Below, one piece after another: positions 55,881 to 64,000 of a DNA stretch of 64,000 nucleotides (positions are counted from its first letter, which is position 1; each line of letters opens with the position of its first letter). The notes below the pieces were generated by a model. That model made no database searches and had not been told where the DNA came from. It worked only from the letters and a program-made list of their open reading frames with translations. Origin of the DNA: Acrocarpospora corrugata (GTDB lineage: Bacteria > Actinomycetota > Actinomycetes > Streptosporangiales > Streptosporangiaceae); assembly GCF_009687845.1 (NCBI RefSeq), contig NZ_BLAD01000045.1, forward strand, positions 1 through 64,000, read 5' to 3'. The position numbers were made by a program, and so were the translations under genes.

Positions 55881-58814
55881 GTGGACTACACGATCCTGGG
55901 CCGACTCTCGGTGCGCCGCGACGGCGTCCTCGTGGATGTCGGTGGACGACGCCAGCAGGTGATCCTTGGGCTGCTCCTGCTCGCCGACGGCGATCCGGTG
56001 CCGTTCGAGCAGATCGTCGACGCGATCTGGGACCGGCCCCCGCGCACCGCCAGGACCCAGATCCAGATCTGCGTGGGCAACCTCCGCAAGGCCCTCGGCC
56101 CGGTGATCGAGACCCTGCCCGGCGGCTACCGCCTCGACCTCGGCCGCGACCGGCTGGACGCGCACGTCTTCGACCGCCTCGTGGCCCGCGCCAAGGACAC
56201 CCCGGACCCCCGCGCGGCGACCGGCCTGCTGCGTACGGCGCTCCGGGAATGGCACGGCGAGCCCTTCGCCAACCTGGACAGCGCGCCCCTGGCCGCCGCC
56301 GCCCACCGCTACGCCGAACGCCGCCTGCTGGCCTGCGAGCGCCGCTTCACCCTGGAGCTCGAACTCGGCCAGCACCACGAGATCCTGGACGAACTGGCCG
56401 ACCTCACCGCCCGCCACCCCCTGCGCGAACGCCTGACCGTTCAGCTGATGACGGCCCTCTACCGGGCCGGCCGCCGCCCCGAAGCCCTTGACACCTACGT
56501 GCGGGCCCAGCGCCTGCTCGACGAGACCCTCGGCGTGGACCCTGGCACCGAACTCCGCGACCTGCACCTCGCCGTACTCAACGAGGACCCGGCCCTGTCC
56601 CCCCGCCCGCCCGCCCGGCTGCCCGGCCTGACCGCCCTCGCCGCGGGCACCCTGATCGGCCGGACGGCCGAGCTGGCCGCCATCGGCGCCCTCCTGGCCG
56701 CCCACCGGCTGGTCACCCTGATCGGCCCGCCCGGCGTCGGCAAGACCCGGCTGGCCCTGCAGGCCGCGGCCGCCGCCGCCGACCCGCTCACCGGGGTGGG
56801 CGCGATCTGGCTGGGCAGCGTGGAGACCCCGGGCAGCGTCGCCCCCGCGCTGGCGACCGGGCTCGGCGCCCCCGGCGACCCGCACGGCCACCCGCTGGCC
56901 GCCGTCACCCGCTGGCTCGGCCGCCGCCACGCCGTCCTGCTGCTGGACAACTGCGAACACCTGATCGCGGAGGTCCGCCGGGTGATCGCCGCCCTGCTGA
57001 CCGCCTGCCCGAACGTCCGCGTCCTGGCCACCAGCCGCGAACTCCTCGGCCTCGGCGACGAACGCGTCCTGATGGTCCGGCCGCTGGACGTCCCCGCCAC
57101 CGACACCCCCGAGGACGTCGCGGCCTCAGGGGCGGGCCGCCTGTTCCTGGCCAGGGCACGCCAGATCGACCCCGAGTTCGCGGTGCCCGCCGCCGACGTC
57201 GCCCGCGTGTGCCGGGCGGTCGACGGGCTGCCGCTGGCCGTCGAACTCGCGGTCGGCCGGCTGCGCGCGTTCTCCACCGCCCAGATCGCCGACCGGCTCG
57301 ACCACCAGCTCGACCTGCTGGCGAGCCCGCGCACCGGCACCCGGCACCGGTCGCTGCGCGCCGCCGTGGACTGGAGCCACGTCCTGCTGAGCGAGACCGA
57401 GCGGCTGGTCTTCGCCCGGCTGTCGGTGTTCAGGGACGGCTACACGCTGGAGGCCGCGGAAGCGGTGTGCGCCGACGACGGGCTGTCCGCGACGGGGGTG
57501 CTGGACGCGCTGGGGACGCTGGTGGAACGGTCGCTGGTGCAGGCCGAGCCGGGGCCGCGCTACCGCATGCTGGTGGCGCTGCGGCAGTACGCGGCGGAGC
57601 GGCTGGCCGAACCGGAGGCCGTGCGCCTGCGGCACGCGCGGCACTTCTGCCGGCTGGCCGAGCAGGCGGAGGCGGAGCGGCGCGGACCCCGGCGCGGGCA
57701 CTGGCTGGGGGTGCTGCGCGAGGAGTACGCGAACCTGCGGGTGGCGATGGCGTGGACGCTCGCGGCCGGAGAACGCGAACTGGCGCTGCGGTTCGCCTCG
57801 GCGCTGTGCTGGTTCTGGCGGCACAGCGCGATCGGGGAGGCGCTGCCCTGGCTGCGCAAGGTGCTCGCCGTCCAGGACGGACCGCCGGAACCGCTGTCGC
57901 GGGCGCTGATCGGCGCCGGGTTCCTGTCCCTGCGGGCCTGCGTCGACGAGGCGGACGGCTACTTCCGGGCCGCGCTCGACCTGGCCTGGAAGACCGGGCG
58001 GCAGGAGGTGCTCGCGCTGTCCTGCCTGGCGTCGGTGAGCGTCTACCGGGGCGACCGCCGCGCGGTGGCCGGGTACGGCGACCGCGCGGTGGCCCTGGCC
58101 CGCCGGCACGGCGAGCCCTACCCGCTGGCGCGGACCCTGCTGGCCTGCGCGCTCACCCGCGGCCACATCGGCGACCTGGACGGCGTGGCCGGCGACCTGG
58201 ACGAGGCGCAGGCGCTGTTCCACGCGCTCGGCGACCGGTTCGGCGGCACCGAGGTCGAGGTGGCGCGGGCCGAGCTGGCCTGGATCTACGCCGACGCGCC
58301 CGCGACGGCGACCGCCCTCGCCAAGGTGGCGGTGGCCGGCTTCCCGCCGACCGCGGTGGCGTCCTACTGGCTCAGCCACGCCTGGCTGGCCCTGCACGAG
58401 GGCCGCCACGACCAGGTCCTCGGCTGCCTGCGGGACGGCCTGACCGCCGTGCTCGACCAGTACGAGGGCCCGTACGCGGCGCAGCGCATCCTCGGCCCCG
58501 CCCTGGACCTGGCGGCCGCGCACGCGATGGCGGAGGACCGCCCGGCACGCGCGGCGATCCTGCTGCACGCGGCCGACGTCACCCTCACCACCGGCGGCGC
58601 GTTCGCCGAACGGCCTCAGGTCAGGTGGGCGAACCGGGTGCGGGCCGAGGTGCGGGCCGCGCTGGGCGAGGCCTCCTACGGCTGGGCGGCGGCCAGGGGA
58701 GCCGCGATGAGCACCACAGAAGCCCTCAGGTACGCGGGGCTGCCCGTGGACTTACCCGGCGAGGAGGAGGGCGACGCGGACAAGCTCGTCCTTTCGGCTG
58801 AGGTCGTGCGGTAG
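55881..58814 (+). CDS. SARP/AfsR-type transcriptional regulator with NB-ARC and TPR-like regions
   Basis: 977 residues. The N-terminal OmpR-like DNA-binding winged helix covers about 1-90 (MDYTILGRLSVRRDGVLVDV, RTARTQIQICVGNLRKALG). The bacterial transcriptional activation domain covers about 95-245 (DAHVFDRLVARA, LREWHGEPFANL, HPLRERLTVQLMTALYRAGRRPEALDTYVRAQRLLDETLGVDPG). The NTPase has P-loop GPPGVGKTR at about 282-290, LLLDNCEHLI as Walker B, and a winged-helix RHRSLRAAVDWSH. The C-terminal half is helical and TPR-like. Such proteins often switch on secondary-metabolism or export genes. A four-gene ABC system starts 23 bp downstream and may be its target. The start is GTG. Confidence 0.9.
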   Translation: MDYTILGRLSVRRDGVLVDVGGRRQQVILGLLLLADGDPVPFEQIVDAIWDRPPRTARTQIQICVGNLRKALGPVIETLPGGYRLDLGRDRLDAHVFDRLVARAKDTPDPRAATGLLRTALREWHGEPFANLDSAPLAAAAHRYAERRLLACERRFTLELELGQHHEILDELADLTARHPLRERLTVQLMTALYRAGRRPEALDTYVRAQRLLDETLGVDPGTELRDLHLAVLNEDPALSPRPPARLPGLTALAAGTLIGRTAELAAIGALLAAHRLVTLIGPPGVGKTRLALQAAAAAADPLTGVGAIWLGSVETPGSVAPALATGLGAPGDPHGHPLAAVTRWLGRRHAVLLLDNCEHLIAEVRRVIAALLTACPNVRVLATSRELLGLGDERVLMVRPLDVPATDTPEDVAASGAGRLFLARARQIDPEFAVPAADVARVCRAVDGLPLAVELAVGRLRAFSTAQIADRLDHQLDLLASPRTGTRHRSLRAAVDWSHVLLSETERLVFARLSVFRDGYTLEAAEAVCADDGLSATGVLDALGTLVERSLVQAEPGPRYRMLVALRQYAAERLAEPEAVRLRHARHFCRLAEQAEAERRGPRRGHWLGVLREEYANLRVAMAWTLAAGERELALRFASALCWFWRHSAIGEALPWLRKVLAVQDGPPEPLSRALIGAGFLSLRACVDEADGYFRAALDLAWKTGRQEVLALSCLASVSVYRGDRRAVAGYGDRAVALARRHGEPYPLARTLLACALTRGHIGDLDGVAGDLDEAQALFHALGDRFGGTEVEVARAELAWIYADAPATATALAKVAVAGFPPTAVASYWLSHAWLALHEGRHDQVLGCLRDGLTAVLDQYEGPYAAQRILGPALDLAAAHAMAEDRPARAAILLHAADVTLTTGGAFAERPQVRWANRVRAEVRAALGEASYGWAAARGAAMSTTEALRYAGLPVDLPGEEEGDADKLVLSAEVVR

Positions 58815-58837
58815 GCGGGACCGGTACTGTCCGGATC

Positions 58838-59728
58838 ATGACAATCCTCGCAACCGAGGGTCTCACCAAGCGGTTCCCCCGCGTCACCGCGCTCGACCAG
58901 CTCACGGTCGTCGCCGGAACGGGCGTCACCGGTCTGGTGGGCGCCAACGGCGCGGGCAAGTCCACGCTGATCAAGATCCTGCTGGGGCTGCTCCCTGCCA
59001 GTGCGGGCCGCGCGTCCGTGCTGGGCATGGACGCGGCCGTACAAGGCCTGGAGATCAGGCGATCCGTGGGCTACATGCCCGAACACGAATGCCTGCCGCC
59101 CGATGTGTCGGCAACCGAGTTCGTCGTGCACATGGCCCAGATGTCCGGCCTGCCGCGCACCGCCGCCCGCGAGCGCGCCGCCGACACGCTCCGCCACGTC
59201 GGCCTGCACGAAGAGCGCTACCGCCCGATCGGCGGTTACTCCACCGGCATGAAGCAGCGGGTGAAACTGGCCCAGGCGTTGGTGCACGACCCGAAAGTGG
59301 TCTTCCTGGACGAGCCCACCAACGGGCTCGACCCGCAGGGCCGCGACGAGATGCTCGCCCTGATCCGCAGGATCGGCACCGAGTTCGGGATCAGCGTGCT
59401 GGTCACATCGCACCTGCTCGGCGAACTGGAACGCATCTGCGACCACGTCATCGTCATCGACGGCGGCCGGCTGCTCCGCTCCTCCGCCATCGGCGAGCTC
59501 ACCCAGGTCACCCAGGCCGTAGCGGTCGAGGTCGAGGAAGGCTGGGAGCAACTCGCCAGGCACCTCACCGAAGCGGGCGAGACGGTCGCCGTCGAAGGCC
59601 GCCTGCTCACCGTCCAGGTCCGCGCCGACGCCACCTTCGACACGCTCAGGGACGCGCTCTGCGACCTGGACCTCCATCTGGTCCGGCTGGAACAGCGGCA
59701 CGGCCGCATCGAGGACGTGTTCAAATGA
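58838..59728 (+). CDS. ABC transporter ATP-binding protein, first of a four-gene system
   Basis: 296 residues: Walker A GANGAGKST, GYMPEHECLPPDVSATEFVVHMAQM after the Q-loop, signature GGYSTGMKQRVKLAQAL, Walker B VVFLDEPTNGLDPQG, H-loop VTSHLLGELE. It has a C-terminal extension as in CcmA/NatA-type ATPases. It pairs with the permease that starts within its stop (ATGA). Together with the second ATPase/permease pair it probably forms a heteromeric ABC-2 exporter or a maintenance system for membrane proteins; the substrate is unknown. Confidence 0.92.
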   Translation: MTILATEGLTKRFPRVTALDQLTVVAGTGVTGLVGANGAGKSTLIKILLGLLPASAGRASVLGMDAAVQGLEIRRSVGYMPEHECLPPDVSATEFVVHMAQMSGLPRTAARERAADTLRHVGLHEERYRPIGGYSTGMKQRVKLAQALVHDPKVVFLDEPTNGLDPQGRDEMLALIRRIGTEFGISVLVTSHLLGELERICDHVIVIDGGRLLRSSAIGELTQVTQAVAVEVEEGWEQLARHLTEAGETVAVEGRLLTVQVRADATFDTLRDALCDLDLHLVRLEQRHGRIEDVFK

Positions 59729-60594
59729 GCAGCCCGCCCACGGGTGTCATCCACGACATCGGCTACCGCCACTACGACGGGGTCAGGCTCAGCCGGGGCT
59801 ACGCCGCCACCGCGCTCGCCCTGAACAGCCTGCGCGGCGTCTTCGGCCTCGGCAGGACCGCCCGCTCGAAGATCATCCCGTTCCTGATCGCGGCCGTCAT
59901 GCTGCTGCCCGCCGTGGTGTCCATCGCGGTGATGGCGCTGCTCAAACAGCAGGCGGTGGGGTACTCCGAGTACGCGGTGACCATGCAGGCGGTGCTGGCC
60001 CTCTTCCTGGCCGCGCAGTCGCCCTACCTGGTCGCGCCGGACCTGCGCTTCCGGGTGCTGCCGCTCTACCTGTCCCGGCCGCTGAAAGTGCTCGACTACG
60101 TGGCCGCGAAGTTCGTCGCGCTGGTCATCGCGCTGTTCCTGCTGATGGCCGTGCCGCTGACGCTGATCTACATCGGCGAGCTGCTGGTCGAGCTGGAGAC
60201 GCCGGTCAAGCACGCCGAGTACTTCTCCTCGATGGGCGGCGCCGTGATCTTCGCCGTGGTGCTGGCGTCGATCGGGCTGGCGCTGGCCTCGTTCACGCCG
60301 CGGCGCGGCCTCGGGGTCGCGTCGGTGATCGCCTTCTACATGTTCACGCTGGCCGCCTCGGCGGTGTTCTTCGGCGTGCTCATGTCGGAAGGGCAGGACC
60401 CCGCCGCCAAGTGGAGCATCCTGCTCAATCCCTTCTTCCTGGTGGACGCCGTACAAGTGAATCTGTTCGGGACCGAACCCACCAACGGCGAGGGCTATCC
60501 GCCGGGCCTCGGGCCGGCGGCCATCACCCTGTTGGTCGTCGCGCTCGCGCTGGGCGCCCTGTTCCTGCGCTACCGGAAGGCGGCGTCCTCATGA
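59725..60594 (+). CDS. ABC-2 type permease
   Basis: 289 residues from the ATG in the ATGA overlap. The N-terminal cytosolic part IHDIGYRHYDGVRLSRGYAATALALNSLR is characteristic of an actinobacterial ABC-2 permease family. Six membrane helices follow, with FRVLPLYLSRPLKVLDYVAAKFVAL between helices 2 and 3, and the protein ends in a basic RYRKAASS tail. Its stop overlaps the next start. Confidence 0.88.
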   Translation: MSSPPTGVIHDIGYRHYDGVRLSRGYAATALALNSLRGVFGLGRTARSKIIPFLIAAVMLLPAVVSIAVMALLKQQAVGYSEYAVTMQAVLALFLAAQSPYLVAPDLRFRVLPLYLSRPLKVLDYVAAKFVALVIALFLLMAVPLTLIYIGELLVELETPVKHAEYFSSMGGAVIFAVVLASIGLALASFTPRRGLGVASVIAFYMFTLAASAVFFGVLMSEGQDPAAKWSILLNPFFLVDAVQVNLFGTEPTNGEGYPPGLGPAAITLLVVALALGALFLRYRKAASS

Positions 60595-61499
60595 GCGTGA
60601 TCGAGCTGAAGCAGGTCTCCCGCTGGTACGGCAACGTGGTCGCCGTCAACGACGTCACCATGACCATCGGCCCCGGCGTCACCGGCCTGCTCGGCCCCAA
60701 CGGAGCCGGCAAGTCCACCCTGCTGCACCTGATGGCCGGCTTCCTGTCCCCCTCCGGCGGCACCGCCACCCTGGACGCCAAGCCGATCTGGCGCAACCAC
60801 GAGATCTACCGCACCATCGGCCTGGTCCCCGAACGCGAGGGCGTGTACGGCTTCCTCACCGGCTGGCAGTTCGTCCAGTCCGCCGCCCGCCTGCACGGCC
60901 TCCAGGACGACGCCGCGGAACGCGCCCTCGACCTGGTCGAGATGGCCCCCGCCAGGGACCGCAGGATCGAGACCTACTCCAAGGGCATGCGGCAGCGCAT
61001 CAAGGTCGCCGGCGCGCTCGTGCACGAGCCGCAGGTGCTCCTGCTGGACGAGCCGTTCAACGGCATGGACCCGCGCCAGCGCATGCACCTGATGGACCTG
61101 GTCAGGAAACTCGGCGCGGCCGGCCGGACCATCCTGTTCAGTTCGCACATCCTGGAGGAGGTCGAGCGGGTCGCCCAGCAGATCGAGGTGCTGGTCGCCG
61201 GCCGGCACGCGGCCTCCGGCGACTACCGGGAGATCCGGCGGCGGATGACCGACCGCCCGCACCTGTTCCGGGTCCGCTCCAGCGACGACCGCAGACTGGC
61301 CGCCGCGCTGATCGCCGACACCTCCGCCGGCGGCGTCTCCCTCACCGAGCAGGGCCTGGAGGTCCGCACCGAGGACTTCCGCCGCTTCACCCGGCTGCTC
61401 CCCCGCCTGGCCCGCGACCTCAACGTGCACCTCTGGCAGGTGTCCCCCACAGACGAGGACCTGGAAAGCGTGTTCTCCTACCTGAGCGGACGCTCATGA
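60591..61499 (+). CDS. ABC transporter ATP-binding protein, second ATPase of the system
   Basis: 302 residues: Walker A GPNGAGKST, GLVPEREGVYGFLTGWQFV, signature TYSKGMRQRIKVAGAL, Walker B LLLDEPFNGMDPRQ, H-loop FSSHILEEVE. Its signature deviates from LSGGQ in the same way as the first ATPase (YS-G-M-QR), supporting a shared origin. It is coupled by ATGA overlaps on both sides. Confidence 0.92.
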   Translation: MSVIELKQVSRWYGNVVAVNDVTMTIGPGVTGLLGPNGAGKSTLLHLMAGFLSPSGGTATLDAKPIWRNHEIYRTIGLVPEREGVYGFLTGWQFVQSAARLHGLQDDAAERALDLVEMAPARDRRIETYSKGMRQRIKVAGALVHEPQVLLLDEPFNGMDPRQRMHLMDLVRKLGAAGRTILFSSHILEEVERVAQQIEVLVAGRHAASGDYREIRRRMTDRPHLFRVRSSDDRRLAAALIADTSAGGVSLTEQGLEVRTEDFRRFTRLLPRLARDLNVHLWQVSPTDEDLESVFSYLSGRS

Positions 61500-62212
61500 A
61501 CCCGGTCGTGGCGTCCATCACCTACCGGGCGATGCTCGGCCGCAAGCGGATCTGGCTGCTGGCGGCGCTGCCGCTGGCGCTGCTCGCCATCGCCGTGCTG
61601 CTGCGGGTGTTCGGCGGCGGCGACGAGAGCACCGCCGTCACCCTGATGCAGACCTTCGCGATCGGCACCATCCTGCCGCTGCTCGGCCTGATCGCGGGCA
61701 CCGGCGTGATCGCCCCCGAGATCGAGGACGGGACGATCATCCACCTGCTGTCCAAGCCGATCGGCCGGCCGACGATCATATTCACCAAGTTCGTGGTGGC
61801 CGCCTCGCTGATGGCGGCCTTCTCGGTGGTGCCCACCTTCCTGGCGGCCTACCTGCTGATCGGCACCGAGGCGGGGATCGCCACCGGCTTCGCGGTCGGC
61901 GTGCTGTTCGCCGGCATCGCCTACGCGGCGGTGTTCCTGCTGGTGGGCGTGCTCACCAAGCACGCCGTCGTGGTGGGCGTCAGCTATGCGCTGATCTGGG
62001 AGGGCGCGATCGGCGGGTACGTGCCCGGCGCGCGCAAACTGTCCATCCAGCAGTGGGCCCAGTCACTGGCCGACCAGCTGTCGTCCTCGCCGTTCCTCAA
62101 GACCGATGTGGCGCTCAGCTTCGCCGTGCCGGCGATGGTGATCGTGACCGTCGGCGCCGTCATCTGGGCCGGTCAGCGACTGCGCGGGCTGTCGCTGACC
62201 GGCGATGAATAA
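61496..62212 (+). CDS. ABC-2 type permease, second permease of the system
   Basis: 238 residues with six predicted membrane helices: WLLAALPLALLAIAVLL, FAIGTILPLLGLIAGTGVIA, and others. IEDGTIIHLLSKPIGRPTIIFTKF is the typical loop of NatB/ABC-2 proteins after the second helix. It starts within the ATPase stop. The last codons and TAA fall inside a 14-bp tandem repeat. Confidence 0.88.
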   Translation: MNPVVASITYRAMLGRKRIWLLAALPLALLAIAVLLRVFGGGDESTAVTLMQTFAIGTILPLLGLIAGTGVIAPEIEDGTIIHLLSKPIGRPTIIFTKFVVAASLMAAFSVVPTFLAAYLLIGTEAGIATGFAVGVLFAGIAYAAVFLLVGVLTKHAVVVGVSYALIWEGAIGGYVPGARKLSIQQWAQSLADQLSSSPFLKTDVALSFAVPAMVIVTVGAVIWAGQRLRGLSLTGDE

Positions 62213-62245
62213 CTAACGGCGAATAACTAACGGCGAATAACTAGC
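62201..62245. repeat. 14-bp tandem repeat spanning two convergent stop codons
   Basis: Unit GGCGAATAACTAAC at 62218-62231, a one-change copy GGCGAATAACTAGC at 62232-62245, and a first copy with three extra bases (GGCG-ATG-AATAACTAAC) at 62201-62217. The first unit carries the ABC permease stop (TAA, 62210-62212) and the last carries the glmM stop (minus-strand TAG at 62243-62241). Confidence 0.9.
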
Positions 62246-63572
62246 GGCAGACTTCGCGGACGGTGTCGGCCAGGCGGGCCGCCACCGTCTCGGCGTGCTC
62301 GTGCGACCGGGCCTCGACCATCACCCGGATCATCGGCTCGGTGCCGCTCGGCCGGATCAGCACCCGGCCGGTGTCGCCCAGCTCCGCCTCCGCCAGCGCC
62401 ACCTCGGCCAGCAGCGCCGGGTGGGCGGCCTGGTCCTTGGCCACATCCCTGACGTTGACCAGCACCTGCGGGAGCTTGGTCATGACCGAGGCCAGCTCGG
62501 CCAGGCTGCGGCCTGAACTCACCACGGCGGCCAGCAGGTGCAGCGAGGTGAGCAGCCCGTCCCCGGTGGTGGCGTGGTCGAGCATGATCACATGCCCGGA
62601 CTGCTCGCCGCCGAAGTTGTAGCCGTGCTCCTGCATCTGCTCCAGCACGTAACGGTCGCCGACGGCGGTCTCCACCACCGACACGCCCGCCTCGCGCATG
62701 GCCAGCTTGAAGCCGAGGTTGGACATCACCGTGGCGACCACCGTGTCCTGCTGGAGGCGGCCTTCCGACCGCATCGCCAGGGCCAGGATCGCCATGATCT
62801 GGTCGCCGTCGATCTCCTCGCCGTCGCCTGTCACCGCCAGGCAGCGGTCGGCGTCGCCGTCGTAGGCGATGCCCAGATCGGCGGACTTGGCGACGACGGC
62901 CTTCTTCAGCGGATCGAGATGGGTGGAACCCACCCCGTCGTTGATGTTCAGGCCGTCTGGAGCGGTCCCAATGGTGTCCACCTGGGCGCCCGCCCGGCGC
63001 AGCGCCTCCGGGGCGACCATGTGCGCGGCGCCGTGCGCGCAGTCGAGCACGACCCGCAGGCCGTCCAGCCGGTGCGGCAGCGAGGTGAGCAGATGCGCGA
63101 CGTAACGGTTGGCTTCCCCGTACGCCTCCCGGACCCGGCCCACAGCGGAGCCGACCGGGCGTTCCCACGGCTCGCCGAGCCGATCCTCGATCTCGTTCTC
63201 CACCGCGTCGGGCAGCTTGAAGCCGCGCCGGGTGAGGAACTTGATCCCGTTGTCGGGGGCGGGGTTGTGGGAGGCCGAGAGCATGACCCCGAGGTCGGCT
63301 CCCAGCGCGGGTGTCAGATAGGCCACCGCCGGAGTGGGCAGCACACCGAGCCGGAGCACGTCCATGCCCGACGACGCGAGGCCGGCGACCACAGCGGCTT
63401 CCAGGAATTCTCCTGAAGCCCGCGGGTCCCGGCCTACGACGGCGAGTGGTCGGCTCCTCCCGGCGTCCCGGAGCACATGCGCGGCCGCCACGGACAGGTC
63501 CATGGCGAGCTCGGCCGTGAGGTCGCGTCCAGCGACCCCACGTACCCCGTCGGTGCCGAAAAGGCGGCCCAA
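62241..63572 (-). CDS. glmM: phosphoglucosamine mutase
   Basis: 443 residues: [26 protein letters not shown], active-site phosphoserine loop [18 protein letters not shown], metal-binding [10 protein letters not shown], sugar-binding GGEQSGHVI, and the phosphate-binding [15 protein letters not shown] at the C-terminus. It converts glucosamine-6-phosphate to glucosamine-1-phosphate for UDP-GlcNAc and peptidoglycan synthesis. The start codon is TTG at 63572, one base after the rpsI stop, so translation is probably coupled to rpsI. Confidence 0.97.
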   Translation of the reverse strand: MGRLFGTDGVRGVAGRDLTAELAMDLSVAAAHVLRDAGRSRPLAVVGRDPRASGEFLEAAVVAGLASSGMDVLRLGVLPTPAVAYLTPALGADLGVMLSASHNPAPDNGIKFLTRRGFKLPDAVENEIEDRLGEPWERPVGSAVGRVREAYGEANRYVAHLLTSLPHRLDGLRVVLDCAHGAAHMVAPEALRRAGAQVDTIGTAPDGLNINDGVGSTHLDPLKKAVVAKSADLGIAYDGDADRCLAVTGDGEEIDGDQIMAILALAMRSEGRLQQDTVVATVMSNLGFKLAMREAGVSVVETAVGDRYVLEQMQEHGYNFGGEQSGHVIMLDHATTGDGLLTSLHLLAAVVSSGRSLAELASVMTKLPQVLVNVRDVAKDQAAHPALLAEVALAEAELGDTGRVLIRPSGTEPMIRVMVEARSHEHAETVAARLADTVREVCR

Positions 63573-63573
63573 T

Positions 63574-64000
63574 TTAACGCTTGCTGTACTGCGGAGCCTT
63601 ACGAGCCTTCTTCAGGCCGTACTTCTTCCGCTCGGTGGCGCGGGCGTCCCGGGTGAGGAAGCCGGCCTTCTTGAGCGGAGGACGGTTGGTCTCCGGGTCC
63701 AGGATGGTCAGCGCGCGGGACACGCCCATCCGCAGGGCGCCCGCCTGACCGGTCACGCCGCCGCCGTTGATCCGGGCGATGACGTCGAACTGCTCCTCGG
63801 CGCCGAGCACCACGAAGGGCTCGTTGACGATCTGCTGGTGCACCTTGTTCGGGAAGTAGTTGTCCAGCGTACGGCCGTTGATCGTCCACTTGCCGGTGCC
63901 GGGCACGATGCGGACGCGGGCGACACCCTCCTTGCGGCGGCCGGTGCCGTACGAGTTGCCGGTGGTGACCGGCTTGCGCACGGGGACGTCCGACGCGGGC
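63574..64000 (-). CDS. rpsI: 30S ribosomal protein S9, 5' end outside window
   Basis: The frame is open to the window edge; the GTG at 63981 is probably internal ([13 protein letters not shown] reads through). Visible: [95 protein letters not shown], the universal basic C-terminus that reaches the decoding site. rplM normally precedes it, outside this window. Confidence 0.96.
   Translation of the reverse strand, partial: PASDVPVRKPVTTGNSYGTGRRKEGVARVRIVPGTGKWTINGRTLDNYFPNKVHQQIVNEPFVVLGAEEQFDVIARINGGGVTGQAGALRMGVSRALTILDPETNRPPLKKAGFLTRDARATERKKYGLKKARKAPQYSKR

Overview
This is a 64 kb piece of a high-GC actinobacterial chromosome. Three things point to this: strong GC bias in codon third positions, frequent GTG/TTG starts, and actinobacterial marker genes (GuaB3, DUF5319, a ShbA/SigD-type sigma factor, a SARP/AfsR regulator, a Ser/Thr kinase with a membrane anchor). 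Gene content (stealth protein, TagF-like polymerases, Uma2, THUMP-like methyltransferase, coiled-coil protein) fits Streptosporangiales or Thermomonosporaceae best, but I cannot fix the genus. The core gene order guaA ... guaB3-guaB-DUF5319-rsdA-sigD ... groEL-groES ... tsaD-rimI-tsaB-tsaE-alr ... glmM-rpsI matches, from memory, the Mycobacterium tuberculosis Rv3396c-Rv3442c region. The window is therefore an ancestral core block with accessory genes inserted at several points.

Layout. 1-2041: end of a LiaF/PspC-like membrane protein, a small two-TM protein, and a CoxG-like SRPBCC protein. 2042-5050: two tandem paralogous AAA ATPases with C-terminal PD-(D/E)XK-like DUF234 domains, each starting on an AT-rich, apparently leaderless promoter; the second promoter is a perfect 43-nt palindrome. 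5176-19421: a cell-surface polymer locus with two TagF-like fusions of GT2 and CDP-glycerol glycerophosphotransferase, a GT4, two sulfotransferases, a CDP-alcohol phosphatidyltransferase, a stealth phosphotransferase, a polysaccharide deacetylase and an acyltransferase-3. Together they could make and decorate a phosphodiester-linked, possibly sulfated, wall polymer. 19500-32986: guaA, a receptor Ser/Thr kinase with an extracellular beta-propeller, a beta-propeller lipoprotein, glpD, nagA, a pentapeptide-repeat membrane protein, guaB3 and guaB. 33140-35706: a structured intergenic repeat, a frameshifted TrmB/LuxR-type regulator, DUF5319, and a SigD/ShbA-type sigma factor coupled to a 53-codon gene that looks like only the sigma-binding domain of anti-sigma factor RsdA. 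35730-37897: groEL and groES under a CIRCE operator. 38072-44808: an inserted plus-strand block (Uma2, methyltransferase, coiled-coil protein, ABC exporter and a two-component system damaged by a deletion and a frameshift). 44805-54340: minus-strand genes tsaD, rimI, tsaB, a class F sortase with a likely partner lipoprotein, tsaE, an alpha/beta hydrolase, alr, nnr, acpS and a PhoX-family protein. 54428-64000: coaA, a small secreted protein, a SARP regulator, a four-gene ABC system linked by ATGA overlaps, glmM and the edge-truncated rpsI.

No tRNA, rRNA, CRISPR array, transposase or integrase was seen. No gene-free stretch exceeds 300 bases; the two largest (32987-33279 and 37777-38071) hold a structured repeat and the CIRCE/groES promoter region respectively.
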